A stretch of DNA of 64,000 nt, from NCBI GenBank assembly GCA_025602905.1, contig JAHLKI010000043.1:103860-167859 (forward strand). Reading direction: 5' to 3'. Below, piece after piece: positions 34,233 through 44,696 of the stretch. The DNA comes from Phlyctochytrium arcticum. Its lineage: Eukaryota > Chytridiomycota > Chytridiomycetes > Chytridiales > Chytridiaceae. A program made the translations under genes and the position numbers. Numbering within the stretch: position 1 is the first letter of the stretch; the number at the start of each line of letters is the position of its first letter. The notes under the pieces are model-generated. The model saw only the letters and a program-made list of their open reading frames with translations. It was not told the DNA's origin and ran no database searches.

Positions 34233-35779
34233 GTATAGATCAAAATGTCGTTGTGTTTCGGCACGGTGATAAGCGGAGTACGGTTATCAGGGTGGTAAAA
34301 ATACACTTGACATTTAGGTTGTGCGAGGTAAAAGGAAATGTGGGGTGGGCGACGGGTATAAAAATCAGGTTGAGAAATTGTGTGTGTGTTCTCCAGGATT
34401 TGGTAACTTTCTGCGGAGAAAATTGGGTTTGTTGCTTTGCCCTGTGTGGGAATAGTCTGTTGAACAAGGGTTGCTGTGATAAAATAGTTCACGAATGCAA
34501 CAGACAATTGAATGTTGTGATCAATATGCTACCGAAATCCCTCGGCAAGTTCGGGTAAAGAGACCTATTTGTTGCTGACATGGCCCATAATCTGCAAAAA
34601 CAACAGAAGGTTTAGAATATTCACGATAATATATACATAGAACGGAGCCGCTCTTGTTGGGATGGAGGAGGCCTCAATGGGGCAGCCACATGCACCAACA
34701 CTCAAAAATGCCCTTTTTTGATCGGAAAAATCCGTCAGGGAGCGCCGCCATTGAGTTATCCGAGGCCAAAGCTGCTTGCCTGGAAAGCCGAGTTGGGCAA
34801 CAAAGGGGTGGAACCGAAACAAAAATAAAGATTAACTCTGGCTGTGTCGCAAATAAATGTTCTGAAGGGAATTGAATTTGGGATTGGGGGGGATCCTTAT
34901 TTATTTCTGTCATGGGGGCCCAGGTGTGTGGCAGAAACTATGGAGAGATGGATTTATTCAAGAGCCGACAGCAATATTGTATTCGGGGCGGAGTAGAGTT
35001 TGAACGCTAATAATAACCCAAGCTTTTCACGAAATGAAGGACACCCTCGAAAAGTGATACCTTGTACCTTGCAAACTTGCATAAAGCCAATTGCCAAATA
35101 TCGCCTCTTCGTGCCGTGGTTTTTCCCATCCAGTTTTGTATGTATTTTCTCATCTTGATACGTCAACAAGTGAATGACGGCCTTTGGAAATCACGTTGTT
35201 CAAGTACCATTGATCCAGCATTGATTTCCCCAAGCTAAGAGCTCCCCCCCCCTTGTTTTGAGTTGCCACTACAAAGGTATGCAACGTGGGGGTTGGGTGA
35301 ATATTCTATTTGTGGGGGTTTTTTGCTACCCAGTTCCATCACTCATTTTTCCATTGATGCCTGCGCAGGTTTTGCTGACGTGCTGTCAGTCAGAAGGGAT
35401 GGGTGACATCGAGATAATTTTCCATGCTGTCTCAGTAGAGCCGATCCACCGGGAAACTTTATAGAGATGACTTGCGTCTGAAGCTGCGATTTAGAGAAGA
35501 ACATTTATTCCTCCTACTATGGCAATGGCGATACTAGAAAACTAAACTGGAAAAAATTGTAACGAGATAACCAGATCTCTATGTAAACTAATCAAAAAAA
35601 AATACAGGCAGGTGGGAATACGATACAAGAAGGACTCGAAAAAAGAAAATGTTGAGACAAGCAAAAAAGGGGGAGCAAAAAGAATGGAACTCCGTTGAAT
35701 GATGGAAAGTCTGCAATATGAGTGTAGAAATCCAATGAATGTCGGGGTGTAGAGGTCATGTAAGAGAGAGAATGGGGGC
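34233..35779. other. Long intergenic stretch, 1.5 kb
   Basis: Between the cyclin start and the end of the SUR7-like gene. I see only short overlapping frames on both strands without coding character, T- and G-rich tracts, and a short C run near 35243. Part of it must be the cyclin promoter and 5' untranslated region. No RNA gene or repeat family was recognised. Confidence 0.4.
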
Positions 35780-37657
35780 TTAACGCCATCGGTTAGACTC
35801 GGACTGGTCAAAGTCAGATCCGATAGATGAGGGTGGGTATGGCGCAGAGATGACAGTTTGGGGTGCTGAGCTGGATGTCATGGTTGGCGCGCCAGAGGAT
35901 CGACGGGTCTCCGAGTAGTGCGAAGAAGAGTACTCGCCCGCCGATGGGTTATGACTGTGACGAGAACCGCCGGCAGCATAGGCGGCAGCAGCCGTTTTGG
36001 GGCCAGTGATGGTTCGTGTTTTGGTGACGGTTGTGACGGGTGTCATAACGCGGCCGTCGCGGATGACGGTAGACGAGTTGTGGGCTCCACCAGTGTGACG
36101 TGCTCCGCTCGCGAGAGCTCCACCGGCAAGAGCTCCGGTGGCCAGTTCTGCTCCAGTGCCGTGGCGGGAAGAGCTACCGGTGCTGTAGCCGGTAGTGCTG
36201 TGACTGGTACCGGCGTGACGTGCTCCATTAGCGAGAGCTCCACCGGCAAGAGCTCCGGTGGCCACTGCTGCTCCAGTGCCGTGGCGGGAAGAGCTACCCG
36301 TGCTGTAGCCGGTAGTAGTGCTGTGACTGGTACCGGCGTGACGTGCTCCATCAGCGAGAGCACCACCGGCAAGGGCTCCTCCAGTAGCGTGACGGGAAGC
36401 GCTGCCCGTGCTGTATCCTCCAGAACCAACAACGTTGTTTCGAACATTGCTGTGACTACTTGTGGTGTGACTGTACTTGCTGTTTTCGTACTCACGGCTG
36501 CCTCGGCGGTGAGGTCGCAAGGCGCAGGTCGTGAGCAAGCACAAGAGGGGAAGCAAGAGAATGGCGAGGATCAAGGCGGCCAGCACCATCCAGAAGGAGT
36601 GGTTGTAGTGGTACAGGGTGTTGACGTTGGGCATACCCGTGTTGGACAAGGTAGGGGAGAGACTGGCGGATAGGACGGCGAGTGAATCCAGAGCGCGCTT
36701 AACTCCGACAAGCAAGCCTAACGAGACAGCCAAGAAAATGGCCATGAGTAGGACGGACAGGAAGGCAAACATGAGGGCCAAACGGCCACCGGCAGCGCAT
36801 GCTACGACAGCAATGGCAATGAGTGCGCAAAGACCGATAAAGAGAGCCAAGATGATGGTAGCGCGTGCACCGTTCATACGGGGGCAAAGAACACTTTCGC
36901 GGCTGAGAAACTCGTCGCGGACATTTCCCCACGCAGTAAAGTTGAGTCCCGGGGTTCCTGATGTGATGACGGCAAAGGTGCTGCGATCGCCACAGGGGAG
37001 GTCGAGATCCGTGCATTTGTCGCCGATGCAGCGTTTCCAGAATCCAATGTCAGATGGTGGGTGGGAGGCAATGTAAGCAGCCTGAGCTGCGGGGATATCG
37101 CCTTGATTTTGGGCAGTGGTATTGGGGTTTCCGTTACCGGGGTTTTGTCCATTTCCGTTGTTTCCTCCTGGAGTTCCTCCACCACCACCTACTACGACAC
37201 CGCCGCCGCTGCCGTTGTTGGAGCCTCCGTTGGAACCGTTACCAGTGTTTCCACCAGTAGATCCTCCAGGGACAGGTGTTCCTCCCGATGAACCTCCGTT
37301 TCCATTTCCAGATGAGCCGCCACCATTTCCAGATGAACCTCCACCATTTCCAGATGAACCTCCACCATTTCCAGATGAACCTCCACCGTTTCCAGACGAG
37401 CCACCACCATTTCCAGATGAACCACCGGATGAACCTCCAGATCCATTGCCGTTTCCACCGCCGTTGCTGGGGTCGGTGCGTCCAATGGCTGCATTGTTGG
37501 GAGCTGGTTCGGCAATGGGGACGAGCGAGTACTCGTTCTCTGCCGTGTACAGTTTGGGGATGCCTTGCGCGACGGAATTCAGAATAAGAACAATCAGGAG
37601 AAGCGGGATGAGCATGAACGCCACCGTCTTGGTGCGAACTCCAGTGCCGGAAGACAT
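35780..37657 (-). CDS. SUR7/PalI-like four-helix membrane protein with Gly-rich and Ala/Gly-rich repeats
   Basis: A single exon of 625 residues. TM1 near residue 15 (VAFMLIPLLLIVLIL). A long outside loop follows. It contains a run of Ser-Ser-Gly-Asn-Gly-Gly-Gly units (about residues 67-120) and then the more conserved part with Cys pairs, WKRCIGDKCTDLDLPCGD, typical of SUR7/PalI loops. TM2, TM3 and TM4 are ATIILALFIGLCALIAIAVV, LMFAFLSVLLMAIFLAVSLG and HSFWMVLAALILAILLLPLL. The cytosolic tail holds three copies of a roughly 40-residue unit with GALAGGALA and GARHAG, then a Ser/Tyr-rich end. By family such proteins mark plasma-membrane domains or sense outside conditions and walls; the exact role here is inferred. 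Both repeats are probably variable between strains. Confidence 0.75.
   Translation of the reverse strand: MSSGTGVRTKTVAFMLIPLLLIVLILNSVAQGIPKLYTAENEYSLVPIAEPAPNNAAIGRTDPSNGGGNGNGSGGSSGGSSGNGGGSSGNGGGSSGNGGGSSGNGGGSSGNGGGSSGNGNGGSSGGTPVPGGSTGGNTGNGSNGGSNNGSGGGVVVGGGGGTPGGNNGNGQNPGNGNPNTTAQNQGDIPAAQAAYIASHPPSDIGFWKRCIGDKCTDLDLPCGDRSTFAVITSGTPGLNFTAWGNVRDEFLSRESVLCPRMNGARATIILALFIGLCALIAIAVVACAAGGRLALMFAFLSVLLMAIFLAVSLGLLVGVKRALDSLAVLSASLSPTLSNTGMPNVNTLYHYNHSFWMVLAALILAILLLPLLCLLTTCALRPHRRGSREYENSKYSHTTSSHSNVRNNVVGSGGYSTGSASRHATGGALAGGALADGARHAGTSHSTTTGYSTGSSSRHGTGAAVATGALAGGALANGARHAGTSHSTTGYSTGSSSRHGTGAELATGALAGGALASGARHTGGAHNSSTVIRDGRVMTPVTTVTKTRTITGPKTAAAAYAAGGSRHSHNPSAGEYSSSHYSETRRSSGAPTMTSSSAPQTVISAPYPPSSIGSDFDQSESNRWR
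36085..36420. repeat. Three tandem ~115-bp units in the tail of the SUR7-like gene
   Basis: The segment with AGCTCCACCGGCAAGAGCTC recurs, with slight changes, at about 36114, 36234 and 36357. Each unit codes for an Ala/Gly-rich block with GALAGGALA and GARHAG. Copies two and three are nearly identical, which suggests recent duplication. Confidence 0.8.
37300..37455. repeat. 21-bp minisatellite coding for Gly/Ser/Asn units
   Basis: On the plus strand a unit close to CCACCATTTCCAGATGAACC repeats about seven times with few changes, inside the outside loop of the SUR7-like protein. The unit is in frame, so copy number changes would alter loop length only. Confidence 0.85.
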
Positions 37658-38740
37658 GATGCTGTGTTTGTTTACGCTTTGTTTCTACTCCTCGTAGAGC
37701 GAGATCTTGGGAATGTTGTTGGTAGTGTTTTGGGACAGAATTGGCTCAGTCGATCACTCGAGAGCAAGAGCAAGAGGAAAAGAAGCTGTCAACGAAGGAA
37801 AAGCACCAGCAACGTAATATTGGCGGGTCAATGGTGTATCTTTGCAGCTGGTGTGCGACGGTTAACAAGAGGTCGTGGAATCTATTCTGAAGTTCTACTT
37901 TTGAGGTGAAGTTGAATGGAACGATTTGTGAGTTATCCCTTCTGTTTTATACCCAAGGAATAGCTGTATCATACCTTTTAGTCGCTCCTACGTCCGATTT
38001 GATGTCGTCTTCTCTACCGTAAAAACGTTTCCAGAGCTTGGATCTGGCTTTCTTTTGACGGGGCTGTCTATACTCTACTCTATGCTTTCGCGACCGTCTA
38101 TATGGTCTACCGTCTGCTCTATGTTTTAACAACTTTCGGCTTTGGAAATGTCGCAGAGGACAGCTCTGATATATCTGGGCTCCTTTTTTTCGACGCAAAA
38201 TTTGCCAGCCGTTTTTCGCAGCGACCGCGTCACAAACATCGAGAAATCAGAGTTACAAACACAAAAATCCGACCAGAAAGCAGGTCTTGTCCTCGCCCGG
38301 AACCTTTTTCCGTGTATTGAATGGCCTCATTTCATCTCTTTTGATGCACGATCTCGGGATTCTCGGCCGCTTTGGATCGCATGAATCGTCCTAGTAATTA
38401 CTACTCGAGTGGCAAGTGCGAGCTCTATATGCAACAAAAGCGCCAGTCTCCATAACATAAAACACCATATCTAATCCTTGAGTACGAGTACTCGAGTACA
38501 ATGGATATCAAAGTGTTGTGTTTGGAATCTCTGATAATGGGCGTTGGACAAAAACACGACCCGAAATGCTGTCCCCCCCCCCCCCAAGCCACGTCAAACG
38601 GAGCAGCCAATTCATTTTGAGATGAAACTCGCAATGGAATTGAACGTTGTGAGCACTGCATTAATTAATCAAACACAGCGGTTTAACCTTGGGGACTCGA
38701 GAGAAGGGGGCAACAAACAAACGGGCTTTTGGAAGAAAGG
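37658..38740. other. Intergenic stretch, 1.1 kb
   Basis: Divergent promoters of the SUR7-like gene and the SRPBCC-like gene should lie here. A run of about 13 C occurs near 38572, and a GTACGAGTACTCGAGTAC near-palindrome near 38481. No gene or RNA was found. Confidence 0.4.
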
Positions 38741-39684
38741 ATGGCATCGATCATATCACGTCGGACAACAGTCGGACTATTATCATTGGCATTAATCTGT
38801 TCCCTATCAATACCTGTATGCCACGCCTTCTGGTTTAGTTCAGGCCAGCCTAAAGCAGATCTGGACGACATTTACGACGATGACGCTGAATTCCCTACCA
38901 TCAATTACAACTCGGTGGATCCCCAGGCTGATGCGTTGATGCTCCGGGCAGCATCCTTTGCCCGGCGGAATTTGTACTGGATGCTGCCAACCATCCTCAT
39001 CTTGCTGGCTCTGGACGTGTGGTTACTGGTATATGCAGCGGGGAAAATGCTCAAGGAAGAGTTTGTGGTGGTACGGGCTATCAAATTGGAGGGACAAGCG
39101 CTGGGGAATGTCTGGCGAGTGCTTACCCACTGGGAAGGCTTGAAAGATTGGAGGACGGGGGTCGTTGAGGTGACGGATGTCGGGCATGAGGATCGGCAGG
39201 ATGCAATAGATCCAAAGAGTAGGGTGCATAAGAGTCAACTGGGTGAGCAATGGACTTTGCTTGACAAACAACGAAATGCCATGAAATGTGTGGTGACTGA
39301 AGTGGTATGTTGACCCTGCATCTTACCCTGCACATTTGTTTAACCAGCATTCCTATAAAACAGGAACAGGAATCACTGCTCGTTGTGACGCAAACTCCTA
39401 TGCCCAGTAGAGACCCATGGCCCCTATCTTCCTTCCATGCCGCAATACAACAGAGCACTTGGACCATCGAACTCCGCAGCCAGAGCTCATTACCCAAAAG
39501 TTGTATCGTCTATGTCACGCAACAGGGCAAGATTGCTTCTCCCATGTGGCGACTCATCTTGGCATTGCTGGGCCATGGACCTGCAGCGGAAGAACTGCTG
39601 ACGGATCTGGCCAGGCATGTGGGTCAAGAAGGAAATTTGCATATATTGAAACCGATCGACGGGAAACTAGTTGTTGAGGAATAG
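38741..39684 (+). CDS. Membrane-anchored SRPBCC (START-like) domain protein
   Basis: Exons 38741-39304 and 39364-39684 give 294 residues. The N-terminus is a signal-like helix (TVGLLSLALICSLSIPVCHA) and a second helix follows at about residue 85 (WMLPTILILLALDVWLLVYA). The rest resembles the START-like/polyketide-cyclase fold: KEEFVVVRAIKLEGQALGNV, WRVLTHWEGLKDW, a middle strand QWTLLDKQRNAMKCVV, and a C-terminal long helix MWRLILALLGHG with AEELLTDLARHVG. Such domains bind lipids or other hydrophobic molecules; no ligand can be named. The start at 38741 is the first ATG of the frame. The exon junction falls after GTG of a Glu-Val pair and restores the strand pattern. Family call is moderate. 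Confidence 0.65.
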
Positions 39685-40095
39685 ATGTAGTTTAGGCAGC
39701 GGCTCCTTTTGTATTTATTGTAAATTATTCTTGCTAGCTTTCTGTATATTTTCTTGCTTCGCTTCTCACTCAACCAATGTGCTTTCCCAACGTCCGCTGA
39801 TTACTTATGCTGCTTATAGTCGCGAAAACGTTGGTTTTTTTTTACCTATTGTAATATACGAGGCACTGAGGAAAAGTGTGCGAAAGGACCGGGTATATAT
39901 TTCCACAACATCCAAAAAACAAAAGACCCAGAAATGACAAAGCTTAAAGCGTAGCTAAGGTAAGGTGCTATCTACCCTGCCGTTCCCACCGTTTCTCCGC
40001 TTGAAAGAGTAACAGAAAATGAATATACATTAACGCGTGATGTGCACGCAATAATCAAAACAAAAGTCTCCCGCAAAAAGATAACTTTCAATCTT
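39685..40095. other. Intergenic stretch between converging genes
   Basis: About 410 bp between the stops of the SRPBCC-like gene and the rhomboid. It is AT-rich with T runs and presumably holds the two polyadenylation regions. No feature of its own was seen. Confidence 0.4.
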
Positions 40096-41641
40096 TCACT
40101 GGTCGGCCGTTGCCCACTTGTCCGCACACCATGGCATGCCCGGTATGCAATTCAGGTATTTGCACCATGTACATGTCGGGCCGGCACCGTAGAACCCTCG
40201 GATCAGGAAAAAGAGAATCAGTACCAATGTGGGTAGGGCGACCATCATCAGAATGCGTTTTCGCCACTTGTCCCATTTTCCGAAATGGATGGTGGGCATA
40301 AAGAGAAGGCCAGACACGATTCCAGTGTAGAATCCGCCAACGTGGGCAAAGTTGTCGACAAATGGTAACATTCCCAGGAGGATGGAGATGATAATCTGAA
40401 CCATCATCTTGAAAAGCTCGACCCAAGGACGGGAGATGAGGCGCCAATTTTGGAATAGATCCAGTAACAGACATGCCATCAGACCTGAAAAATGCACAAA
40501 CATTAAAAGGCATTCGTCGATAACCCAGATCGCTGCATACTCACCATAAAGTGCACCGGAACAACCCACACTGGGTGTCATTGGATTAAAATTTGCCCCA
40601 AACACAAATCCAGCTATCCCACTCGACAAGTATATCCCCGCAATCCGCCACCATCCAAAATCCCGTTCCATTTGAAACCCAGTGCGGACTTGAAAACTGA
40701 GATTGAACAGCAAGTGCAAGACACCGCCGTGCAGGCCAATTGGCATGATAAAGCGGTACCACTGATTAGGCGTCGAGCCAATTCCTCCAAACCCACAAAT
40801 ATCGCTGCGTGTACAGGATTGGCCATTATCCCCCGAGCCTTCTATCCCCGCTGGACATTGAATTGCGTCGAAATTATCAAATGTTGTGCCGTTGCGCATA
40901 CATGGGACGTAACGAGCTCCCATGGTAATCAGAACCTGCGCAAATTTTAAATCAGCATTGGACTCATAAAATAGAAAAATAAAAGACTCTTACCCCCGAA
41001 GTTGGTCCAATCATGTAATTAAATGGATTTGTTTGCAACAGACTTCCAGTGGTTTTTTTATTGAGGATAAAACTGGCAATCAGCGTGGCCAAGTGAAGAA
41101 CCGTCATTAGCCCCAAAAAGTATGGTCGGTGCGGTTTCATTTTGGCCAATTGTATCCGAACTTTGGGGTTATGCAGGGACTCTGGCAATTTTTCGTTCAT
41201 CTCGGCCTCTTCGGCTGCCATCCGGGTGTAATATGACATGCGCTCCGGTGGTGACTGATTCATTTTCCCCCCTTCAATACCGCCTTCTTCAATAACGGTA
41301 TTATAATCACTCGTATTGCTGCCTTTGATCAGTGGTGAGGTAGGTGATCCCGGCATCCCCGAGCTGCGCCGGGTGCTATTACTGTTGACAGTGTTGGCTC
41401 GTTGCGGGGATGATCGGAGATCCTCGCGGGACAATGGGTCGGCGTAAAAGTAGTAGTTGCGAAGGTCGGCATCTTGACCAGGGGCGCCAGCGTCCTTGGA
41501 AGAGTCTGGCCAATTGGTGAAAAAAGGATAGACTGGTTAGAATTACATGTTCAGCAAACATGATGTGTGAATTATGGAGAGTTTGACAATCCTCATTCAA
41601 ATATGATACTCACTTTTACTGGATTTCTTACTTTTGCCCAT
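40096..41641 (-). CDS. Rhomboid-family intramembrane serine protease
   Basis: Cuts transmembrane segments of other proteins inside the membrane. Exons 41641-41614, 41505-40994, 40935-40545 and 40484-40096 give 439 residues. A cytosolic N-region of about 135 residues precedes TM1 (LGLMTVLHLATLIASFIL). Then come the loop with several Cys, WYRFIMPIGLHGGVLHLLFN (conserved His in the second helix), the GxSG block SVGCSGALYG with the active Ser, and FAHVGGFYTGIVSGLLF with the active His. Ser and His are both present, so it should be active. The tail ends with a Cys-rich stretch (TCTWCKYLNCIPGMPWC). Exon 1 codes only MGKSKKSSK; the junction leads into NSSKDAGAPGQDADLRNYYF, and the frame closes exactly. 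The overall form resembles eukaryotic secretory-pathway rhomboids with a cytosolic N-region. Confidence 0.92.
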
Positions 41642-42110
41642 AATGACAATAAGCAAATGGTTGAAGTCGAAAAATTAAAGTTGAACGAACAGGAAGGTCG
41701 AAGAAATTATGAAAAAAGTTCCAATGCAAGAGGATTCCAAAGGTTAAAGTCGTATATAAGAGACCGGCAAAAGAGCCAAGATGTGCGTGGTTGACGAACC
41801 ACAAACAAAAGGAGAAACAAATAAAGGAAGGAAAGGAAAAATTAGTTTAAGTTTGCCAATTACGACGTCGAAAAAATCATAGGAATCTCTGGTGCTTCAC
41901 GGTGCTTCACCAGCGTCATAATAGATGCTGTCGAGACCCGAACACCCGCTTTGTTGACGTGACGCTGTAGCCAAAAATAGGCACAAAAGAACCATGATCC
42001 CCTACCAGACTGCCCCTTTCGGCTTTTTACCACGCTTTACCACTCTCTGCCCATTTGAGAGAGTTTACCACTGCGCTCCCACGCCAGGCCCAGCCGCAAA
42101 AGTTCCATAT
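41642..42110. other. Intergenic stretch, 470 bp
   Basis: Upstream of the rhomboid. It is A-rich on the plus strand, with a doubled GGTGCTTCAC near 41890. No gene was seen. Confidence 0.4.
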
Positions 42111-42350
42111 TTACCTCGTGTAAGCCAGCTCATCGTAGTCGTAGTTTTGGTTACCGGATTTAGGATTTTGGGTGATGGGCGGTGAGGGTATGATTGGCCG
42201 CTCAGGCGGAGGTTGGGATTTCTTCTTTAATGCCGATTTCAAAGGTTTGGGACCTGCTGGCGGTGGTGGTGGTGGTGGTGGGGTTGGGAAGAACTCTTGT
42301 TGATGTCGCGTCAACCACTCTAGCGGATTGTTGTGATGCTTTTTCGCCAT
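42111..42350 (-). CDS. Small proline-rich protein, 79 residues
   Basis: A single ATG-led frame with MAKKHHNNPLEWLTRHQQEF at the start, a run of eight Pro near residue 25, then a basic stretch (KPLKSALKKKSQPPPERP) and an acidic/Tyr end (NYDYDELAY). I do not recognise it. A short helical N-part with a disordered tail suggests a small adaptor or a nuclear-encoded mitochondrial peptide, but neither is shown. It could also be the first exon of a longer gene. Confidence 0.4.
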   Translation of the reverse strand: MAKKHHNNPLEWLTRHQQEFFPTPPPPPPPPAGPKPLKSALKKKSQPPPERPIIPSPPITQNPKSGNQNYDYDELAYTR

Positions 42351-42372
42351 AGTTCGTCAAGGAATCGCAGGA

Positions 42373-42654
42373 TTAGAGAATAGTCGTATTCGTGTTGAGG
42401 ACGATGGGATGGGCAGTGGGATGGAGGAAAGCGCACACGGCTGACACTAAAGTCAACCGCAAACCGCGAGCAACTGTTTGGCCTTTGAGCTGGCCATCCA
42501 CCTCCTCCTCCTCCGATGATATATATTGAACATTAATCATATACTTGGCCGCAGCCAAAATGCGGTGCACCTTCCTCATATTGGTAGCCTTGGCAAGAAA
42601 GACGAACTTACGCGGTCGCGTGAGGAGCAGTGTTTCATGTTTCAGCCTCCCCAT
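42373..42654 (-). CDS. Small basic ORF, 93 residues, uncertain
   Basis: An ATG-led frame beginning MGRLKHETLLLTRPRKFVFL, followed by KVHRILAAAKYMINVQY and an acidic patch, then a hydrophobic C-end. A strong GTAAGT donor-like site lies within codons 15-17, so the true product may be spliced differently. It lies upstream of the proline-rich ORF on the same strand, with 22 bp between the frames, so both may be parts of one transcript. No family recognised. Confidence 0.3.
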   Translation of the reverse strand: MGRLKHETLLLTRPRKFVFLAKATNMRKVHRILAAAKYMINVQYISSEEEEVDGQLKGQTVARGLRLTLVSAVCAFLHPTAHPIVLNTNTTIL

Positions 42655-43033
42655 ATTGCCAAACTCCCTGGCCGCACAAGTATTAAGATGTTTGACAGCC
42701 CGAAAGTATATTATGCGTTTAGCGATTTAAGTTTTTACAATTCGGCAGTGGGAAGAAAGTGCTGTCCTACATTACGCTCCAAGTGAAATTAATGTGAAGT
42801 AGCTGCGCGTCTTTACCAAATGCCCGTTAGAATGACCTTCTGATCGTTCAAAACTATTGGAAAAACGTGTCCTTAATCGCAAAAGGAATGTATTAATGTG
42901 TGATGTGTCTGCTGTAAGTACAATTTCAAGTATTTGCACCCGGCAAAATCGAACGACTAAAATCTATAAGTTTAAAAAAAAACAAATGCTCCCATCCTGC
43001 TCATGCTAGTACGATTTAATCTCTTTCCACTAT
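42655..43033. other. Intergenic stretch, 380 bp
   Basis: AT-rich, with an A run near 42976. No coding or RNA feature recognised. Confidence 0.4.
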
Positions 43034-43831
43034 CTATCCCGAGTCTACGAAATGTCTTTGTACAGTAAATGCCACATTGATGCTGGACTTTTTCCCGGTG
43101 CCATCGACGCATTCCAGGTGCATCGTGCCCTTATGTATCCACGTCGAAGTAGGATTGTTTACGATTTCGAGATTGCTGTAAAAGATGGGGATGAGTTGCG
43201 GAGTTATGGGTATGCTGATGTTTAATAATTTGCATTTGGAGTGGAAGTTGATGGCAGTCGCACTGGGAGGAAATGTGATGGTGGTTTGTAGGAACGTTTC
43301 ATCCTGAGCTGATACTTCCACATTAATGCAATCCTCAATCGCCAAAGCATTAACGTGATGGTGCCGCGGGCCTTCGTAGACTGGGTCAGCGAATGTGACT
43401 AGATGTTGGGCAATCATCTCCGAGATGTTTTCAGGGGCCGGACAACCACCCTTTCCACTTGTTGCTCCTTCATCTTGATTCTCAACACCCACGGAAGACG
43501 GTTTGAAAAACTGCACACTCCTGCGGCGTCCAGCAGCGGTGGACGGTCGGCGCGAATTTGTTTCGCTCCCATGTCCTCCTTTCTCGATTCTATCGGAAGA
43601 TATAGGGGACGAGCCTGCCGACAGCGCTGATTTGGCCGGCAATGGCGACGCTGGGGCTAGGCCACTAGTCGTCGTGGGGGACGATGGGCGCCGGGAAATG
43701 CCGCCTCCCATAGATGCCCGTCGTTGTCGGGCGGATTCCTCCAAGTTCTTGAATAAAACATTCAAATCGGTCCCATCTGCCCAGTTCTCGACCACCGACG
43801 CCCGCCGTTGAAATAATCGAAGAATCTCCAT
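43034..43831 (-). CDS. Hypothetical protein with disordered N-half and beta-rich C-half
   Basis: A single exon of 265 residues starting with a clear ATG. Residues 20-45 look helical (NVLFKNLEESARQRRASMGG). Residues 45-125 are Ser, Pro and Arg rich. From about residue 140 the pattern alternates in strands: NALAIEDCINVEVSAQDE, TTITFPPSATAINFHSKCKL, then GTMHLECVDGTGKKSSINVA near the end. This could be a beta-sandwich domain. No family was recognised. The Arg-Arg-Ala-Ser and Arg-Arg-Pro-Ser sites in the N-half look like basophilic kinase targets (family knowledge only). Confidence 0.6.
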   Translation of the reverse strand: MEILRLFQRRASVVENWADGTDLNVLFKNLEESARQRRASMGGGISRRPSSPTTTSGLAPASPLPAKSALSAGSSPISSDRIEKGGHGSETNSRRPSTAAGRRRSVQFFKPSSVGVENQDEGATSGKGGCPAPENISEMIAQHLVTFADPVYEGPRHHHVNALAIEDCINVEVSAQDETFLQTTITFPPSATAINFHSKCKLLNISIPITPQLIPIFYSNLEIVNNPTSTWIHKGTMHLECVDGTGKKSSINVAFTVQRHFVDSG

Positions 43832-43947
43832 GACGTCTCAAGTACTTGTTTGAATGCCCAAAAATGCCCAGTGCCTTGTCATGCAGATTCGCAAGCTAGC
43901 TGCTGATACAAAAAAAGTTCAAACTGTTGTAAAGCGGGTTAAGGCAA

Positions 43948-44331
43948 CTAGCGAATAGGTTTTATGTTGCACTTGAGGAATGCGTGATGCACCATTCGGC
44001 TCTTATTTTTCTTGGATCTATTTATAGCGACTCCGCGAGAGGATCCCTTCCACGAAAAATCCTCCTGACCAAACGGGGAACAATATAAAACTCCCGAGCC
44101 GGCATTTGAAAATTCGATGATTTGAGGCCCAATCGGCGGAAGGAATTTGTCATTCGCTCCAAGGAGGTTTCGAAGCTTTTTCGTATTGTTTGAGGTTTTT
44201 CGATCGGCCGAGCCTCTCAGTTGGAACGAAACCCATCCAGGGCATCCTGAGGGCATCACGCAAACAGTCTTTCCACTTGCCGATAGTATTTCATCTACCA
44301 GGGTATCAAATGGCGTACCCCAGGGGCGGTA
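43948..44331 (-). CDS. ORF fragment of unknown gene, 5' end unresolved
   Basis: A minus-strand frame reads from about 44331 to a stop at 43948, with ordered-protein character: RPWGTPFDTLVDEIL, ASGKTVCVMPSGCPGWVSFQ, LGANDKFLPPIGPQIIEF. A stop lies just upstream in the same frame, so an upstream exon is likely; a donor-like GTGAGT near 44442 could join it, but I could not find a clean ATG-led first exon. It faces the shared TATA-like element at 44587. Function unknown; possibly a damaged gene. Confidence 0.35.
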   Translation of the reverse strand, partial: YRPWGTPFDTLVDEILSASGKTVCVMPSGCPGWVSFQLRGSADRKTSNNTKKLRNLLGANDKFLPPIGPQIIEFSNAGSGVLYCSPFGQEDFSWKGSSRGVAINRSKKNKSRMVHHAFLKCNIKPIR

Positions 44332-44586
44332 TCTTCCTTTATCCGAGTCTTCGAAAAGTCATTTTCCACATTGTTCGTTGTTGCTGCAATCGGGAGCTTC
44401 CGTAAGGGAAGCGCCGCAATGCCGAGTATTCATCCTACTCACCTTTCTAACGTTGTTTTCGGTTGGAAAGAATGGCTCTGGGGAGAAGGAGCGTCTTCGC
44501 GAATTTACAGCTCTGAGGCTTCAGCCTCGTTTGTGAAAACTCCGACCAGGGGCTGGTTATTTGATTCCACTACGTCACAGTCTCCC

Positions 44587-44596
44587 TATATATAAA
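44587..44596. promoter_or_regulatory. TATA-like element
   Basis: TATATATAAA, about 100 bp upstream of the ATG at 44697. Because the core is nearly symmetric it could also serve the minus-strand ORF that starts near 44330. Confidence 0.5.
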
Positions 44597-44696
44597 GTAG
44601 TCTTTCTCTGTGTCTCTCGCCTTCATCCTTCATCCAACGTCCAGCGCAGGAACACCACCAGGCAAACGACAATCCACCGTATATCGATTCATCAAA

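Noticed and set aside
35918..36673. Plus-strand ORF opposite the SUR7-like gene
   Set aside because: Low-complexity Ser/Gly/Val product created by the repeats of the true gene on the other strand.
37116..37697. Plus-strand Pro/Phe-rich ORF
   Set aside because: Antisense image of the Gly-rich minisatellite; no independent coding sign.
38572..38584. Run of about 13 C
   Set aside because: Simple homopolymer, likely slippage or sequencing-prone; no sign of function.
44147..44536. Plus-strand 129-residue ORF
   Set aside because: It is antisense to a better minus-strand frame and has poor composition for a protein.
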